Source of the DNA: an uncultured Candidatus Melainabacteria bacterium
Lineage (GTDB): Bacteria > Cyanobacteriota > Vampirovibrionia > Gastranaerophilales > Gastranaerophilaceae
Reading direction: 5' to 3'
NCBI GenBank assembly: GCA_934692665.1
Contig: CAKUUG010000032.1
Coordinates: forward strand, 1 to 24,047
DNA length: 24,047 bases
Every line of letters begins with the position of its first letter. The stretch's first letter is position 1. The position numbers and the translations under genes were made by a program. Below are positions 21,908-24,047 of the stretch, in pieces. The notes beneath the pieces are model-generated. The model was given only the letters and a program-made list of their open reading frames with translations, made no database searches and was not told the origin of the DNA.

Positions 21908-22486
21908 TTATTTTTTTGTACTTTGTTCAAAAACGTATTTAACAATCTTGTCTTGCATTTTTGAATCTATATTTTGATAAGTGGCTGCTGTAACGTCATT
22001 GTTCGTTTTTACAATTTTTGCTTTTGTTGTTATTTGGTTATCGTTTAGTGTTAATTTTATTTCAATTATTTCATCTATTTTAAAATCAATTTCATTACAA
22101 GAAAACCCTATTCCGTTTCCCGAAATATCAATAGCTGTTGCATTGTATTCTTTTTTGTTTTTTACAATAACAAAATCCAATTTGGTTTTTACTCTACTAA
22201 ATTCCCTTTTTGTAATAACTATATACGCAGGATTGTTTTCAACGAGCAGTCTATTTGATGAATCAAGAGTGGAAATAACAGAACTGTTCATTTTTTTACT
22301 TCCAAGATGAGTGTCTATTGTGATTGTAAGCTCTTCCAGTTCTTTAATATTTTTCGCAAGCGGAACAAACTCTTCTTTTATTTCAATCAAAACTCTATCG
22401 AAAGTAAAATCAAGAATACTTGCCTCTATTTGGGTTTTGTCTTGCATTTCTATGAGTGCATTTTGATTTTTTCTGAGTTCATCCAT
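21908..22486 (-). CDS. PilZ-domain protein, probable c-di-GMP receptor
   Basis: A 192-residue cytosolic protein with a YcgR-like arrangement: an N-terminal beta domain (about 15-85) and a C-terminal PilZ domain (about 90-190). Both halves of the PilZ ligand signature are present, R94-x3-R98 (REFSR) and D120-x-S122-x2-G125 (DISGNG), so cyclic-di-GMP binding is expected. YcgR-type proteins act on flagella, polysaccharide export or other surface machinery. No flagellar gene is in the window. It starts 39 bases after the 5-formyl-THF cyclo-ligase gene without a clear Shine-Dalgarno and is followed closely by the large TPR gene, its likeliest functional partner. Confidence 0.85.
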   Translation of the reverse strand: MDELRKNQNALIEMQDKTQIEASILDFTFDRVLIEIKEEFVPLAKNIKELEELTITIDTHLGSKKMNSSVISTLDSSNRLLVENNPAYIVITKREFSRVKTKLDFVIVKNKKEYNATAIDISGNGIGFSCNEIDFKIDEIIEIKLTLNDNQITTKAKIVKTNNDVTAATYQNIDSKMQDKIVKYVFEQSTKK

Positions 22487-22525
22487 AAATTGATTTTAAA
22501 ATACTTTTTTATTTTTAGCAAATTT

Positions 22526-23074
22526 TTAATCTTCTGTTATTATTTCATCTAACTTGTAGTCAAATTCATCTTCAACAAAGCTGTTGTCTATAAAAACATT
22601 GGACAAAACTATGATTTTTTTTGCTTTTGTCGTGTTTGATTTAAAAAATCTGTCATAAAAACCTTTCCCATAGCCCAATCTGTAACATTTTTTGTTTGCA
22701 AATAATGCCGGAATGTAAAATACATCTATATTTTCAGGATTTTCTATATTGCCTTTCGGCTCCGGAATATTAAATGCCCCTTTTTCAAAGTCATTAAGAG
22801 AATTTGCTTTTACAAAAAACATCTCATTGTTTTGACATTTCGGAAAGTAAAAGTTTTTTTCTTTACACAAAATACCGGTTATATCGATTTCATTTTTAAT
22901 CGGATAATAAAGTGCGATATTTTTTGCATTTTGAAAAGTGGAAGAACTTATGATATTTGTTGTGATTTTTTTTGATATTTTTTTAATCATACCAACCTTT
23001 GCCATAAATTCTCTTTTATTTAAGGCAATTTTTCTTAAGTCTTCTTTTTTTATTTTTTCTTTTACGAGCTGCAT
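22526..23074 (-). CDS. 5-formyltetrahydrofolate cyclo-ligase
   Basis: ATP-dependent enzyme (MTHFS/YgfA family) converting 5-formyl-THF to 5,10-methenyl-THF in folate recycling. The 182 residues show the family landmarks: the basic N-terminal helix (KEDLRKIALNKRE), IALYYPIKNEIDITGI, YFPKC at about 76-80, GAFNIPEPKG at 99-108, the phosphate-binding CYRLGYGKGFYDRFF at 130-144, and the C-terminal YKLDEIITED. It starts one base after the HIT gene stop with no separate ribosome site, so it is probably translationally coupled. Confidence 0.92.
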   Translation of the reverse strand: MQLVKEKIKKEDLRKIALNKREFMAKVGMIKKISKKITTNIISSSTFQNAKNIALYYPIKNEIDITGILCKEKNFYFPKCQNNEMFFVKANSLNDFEKGAFNIPEPKGNIENPENIDVFYIPALFANKKCYRLGYGKGFYDRFFKSNTTKAKKIIVLSNVFIDNSFVEDEFDYKLDEIITED

Positions 23075-23075
23075 T

Positions 23076-23384
23076 TTAATTTGCCAAAATATGTATATGC
23101 AAATGCATTACTTCTTGTCCTGCATTTTTGCCTGTGTTTATTTGGGTTTTAAAGTCTGTAATATTTTCTTGTTTTGTAATATTTTTGATTGCTATAAACA
23201 AGTTTTTAATAAGCTCAAAATCCTTAACTTCATTCAAAGAAGCAACGTGGAGTTTTGGAATAACTAAAATATGCTTTTTTGCTTTTGGATTGATATCGTT
23301 GATTGCAAAACAAAATTCATCTTCATAGACGAATTTGGAAGGAATTTCTTTGTTTAATATTTTACAAAAAATACAATTTTCCAT
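23076..23384 (-). CDS. HIT-family nucleotide-binding hydrolase
   Basis: HIT (Hint branch) protein that hydrolyses nucleoside phosphoramidates or related nucleotides. Zinc-type Cys4 and Cys7 (NCIFCKI), AINDINPKAKKHILVIPKLH at about 27-46, and the histidine triad HLHIHI at residues 94-99 are visible. The ATG at 23384 is preferred: AAAGAG stands upstream and the product then starts MENCIFC, the common start of this family. A TTG 15 bases earlier is a poor alternative. The protein ends three residues after the triad (LAN), whereas most Hint proteins continue with about ten residues (GGR, W-P-P-G type), so the C-terminal tail is unusually short. It leads the leftward run of genes. Confidence 0.9.
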   Translation of the reverse strand: MENCIFCKILNKEIPSKFVYEDEFCFAINDINPKAKKHILVIPKLHVASLNEVKDFELIKNLFIAIKNITKQENITDFKTQINTGKNAGQEVMHLHIHILAN

Positions 23385-23416
23385 TTTTATCTCTTTCAAA
23401 ATTACTTTACAAAACT

Positions 23417-23422
23417 ATTATA
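23417..23422 (-). promoter_or_regulatory. Candidate -10 element for the HIT-led operon
   Basis: A perfect TATAAT on the minus strand 33 bases before the chosen HIT start; the implied leader is about 26 bases and includes AAAGAG. The -35 region is AT-only and weak (TTAATT, 18 bases upstream). In DNA this AT-rich it is suggestive only. Confidence 0.35.
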
Positions 23423-23451
23423 ATTTAAAAATATTAAAAAAATTAATTTTT

Positions 23452-23481
23452 TTGTAAAAAATCATACTTACATAATATAAT
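23452..23481 (+). promoter_or_regulatory. Candidate promoter for the exported-protein gene, leaderless geometry
   Basis: TTGTAA (23452-23457; 4 of 6) and a perfect TATAAT (23476-23481) are spaced 18 bases apart. The normal start point, 6-8 bases after the -10, falls on or beside the A of the ATG at 23489. The mRNA would then have no leader, in keeping with the lack of a Shine-Dalgarno upstream of that ATG. Confidence 0.45.
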
Positions 23482-23488
23482 ATTTGGT

Positions 23489-24047
23489 ATGGGGAGTAAT
23501 ATTCAAAAAACAATTTCTTTTTTAGTTTTGATGTCTTTTTTGTCGACGCAATTTTGTATTGCAAATACAATGTCCGGTCATATTCAAGTAGATGAATCAA
23601 ACAAAAGCCAAGAAGAAAAACAGCTTTTTACGGGAGAAGTTGAAACTATTGATTCAAAAGATACAATCAATCTCACGGTTTCGCAGGTTTTGTCTTCCGG
23701 ATATAATCTGGAAGGAGATGAGTTTTTTGCAGAAGTTTCTTCTGATGTAGAATCTCAAAAAGGTGTAATAATTCCATCAGGCACTATTGTCCATGGTTCA
23801 ATTACTGTGATAGAAGCTCCAAAAAATATGGGTAGGGATGGCTATGTGAACATCGATTTTGATTATATGGTAACTCCGGATGGAAGACAGATTCCTATCC
23901 AAGCAAACTTTTCAACAAAAGACAATCTTGTAAAAGGTGCTGCAAAAACGGTCGCTGTCCATACAGGCTATACTCTTTTGGGCGGTGTTGCAGGAGGTTT
24001 GATTGCATTAAATACTTTGGGTTTGGGTGCTGCTATTGCTTCAAATG
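23489..24047 (+). CDS. Exported protein of unknown function (3' partial)
   Basis: The frame from the ATG at 23489 stays open to the last base (186 codons), so the gene is cut by the window edge. The start MGSNIQKTISFLVLMSFLST and then QFCIA/NT reads as a signal peptide with cleavage after CIA. The mature part contains VIIPSGTIVHGSITVIEAPK, then DGYVNIDFDYMVTPDGRQIP, and a later Gly/Ala-rich hydrophobic segment (YTLLGGVAGGLIALNTLGLG). The 'P-x-GT-x-x-x-G-x-(I/V)' and 'DG-x-x-I-P-I' pattern recalls beta-barrel modules of VirB10/TrbI-like and other envelope proteins, but I cannot assign a family. No ribosome site lies upstream of the ATG; GGGGAG falls inside the coding region at 23491-23496. Confidence 0.7.
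   Translation, partial: MGSNIQKTISFLVLMSFLSTQFCIANTMSGHIQVDESNKSQEEKQLFTGEVETIDSKDTINLTVSQVLSSGYNLEGDEFFAEVSSDVESQKGVIIPSGTIVHGSITVIEAPKNMGRDGYVNIDFDYMVTPDGRQIPIQANFSTKDNLVKGAAKTVAVHTGYTLLGGVAGGLIALNTLGLGAAIASN

Noticed and set aside
23418..23600. A 60-codon minus-strand frame across the HIT/exported-protein promoter region
   Set aside because: It covers the likely promoters of both flanking genes and the signal peptide region of the exported protein, and its composition is low complexity.
1..24047. Search for tRNA, rRNA, riboswitch, CRISPR, transposase or phage features
   Set aside because: No gap exceeds about 105 bases, no conserved tRNA T-loop pattern or spaced direct repeats were seen, and no protein resembles a transposase, integrase or phage gene.

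Overview
The window is one contiguous, very AT-rich (about 30% G+C by eye), densely coding bacterial chromosome segment. There are about 24 protein genes and no intergenic gap longer than about 105 bases. I see no rRNA, tRNA, CRISPR array, insertion sequence or phage gene. The organism is a diderm that makes lipid A: LptC, LptA-like, LpxI and LpxB are all present. AT richness, LpxI, the TPR-rich content and a GerMN-domain protein in a Gram-negative setting recall the gut Melainabacteria/Vampirovibrionia (Gastranaerophilales). That placement is inference and should be tested with InfB or LpxB phylogeny.

Region A (1-5495, + strand) is a tight operon: lptC (5' end cut off), a two-domain lptA/ostA-like gene, lpxI, lpxB, a pgsA-type CDP-alcohol phosphatidyltransferase, trmL and nnrD. 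It covers lipid A disaccharide assembly, LPS transport across the periplasm and phospholipid headgroup synthesis, followed by two housekeeping enzymes. Region B (5492-7949, - strand) is nadB-nadC, the de novo NAD pathway. It converges on the NAD(P)HX-repair gene nnrD with a 4-base overlap. Region C (8043-9581, + strand) is gpmI, ending in a strong hairpin terminator.

Region D (9633-10977, - strand) pairs a secreted TPR protein (probable lipoprotein) with lgt, the enzyme that lipidates lipoproteins; the two overlap by 17 bases. Region E (11065-11856, + strand) is a lone gene for a divergent protein resembling family GT11 (alpha-1,2-fucosyltransferase) whose usual motifs look eroded. Region F (16174-11866, - strand) is infB-rbfA-truB followed by a membrane-anchored GerMN protein, with its own promoter and no nusA or rimP upstream.

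Region G (23384-16249, - strand) is a long run of closely spaced genes: HIT hydrolase, 5-formyl-THF cyclo-ligase, PilZ protein, a 530-residue TPR protein, OppB- and OppC-type permeases with no binding protein or ATPase nearby, MgtC/SapB protein, and a membrane-anchored TPR protein. Region H (23489 to the end, + strand) is the start of an exported protein gene that may be transcribed without a leader.

Most of the window is ordinary core metabolism. The items most worth a second look are the eroded GT11-like gene, the PilZ/TPR/OppBC/MgtC/TPR run, the leaderless-looking exported gene at the right edge, and a perfect 22-bp palindrome inside a coding region.
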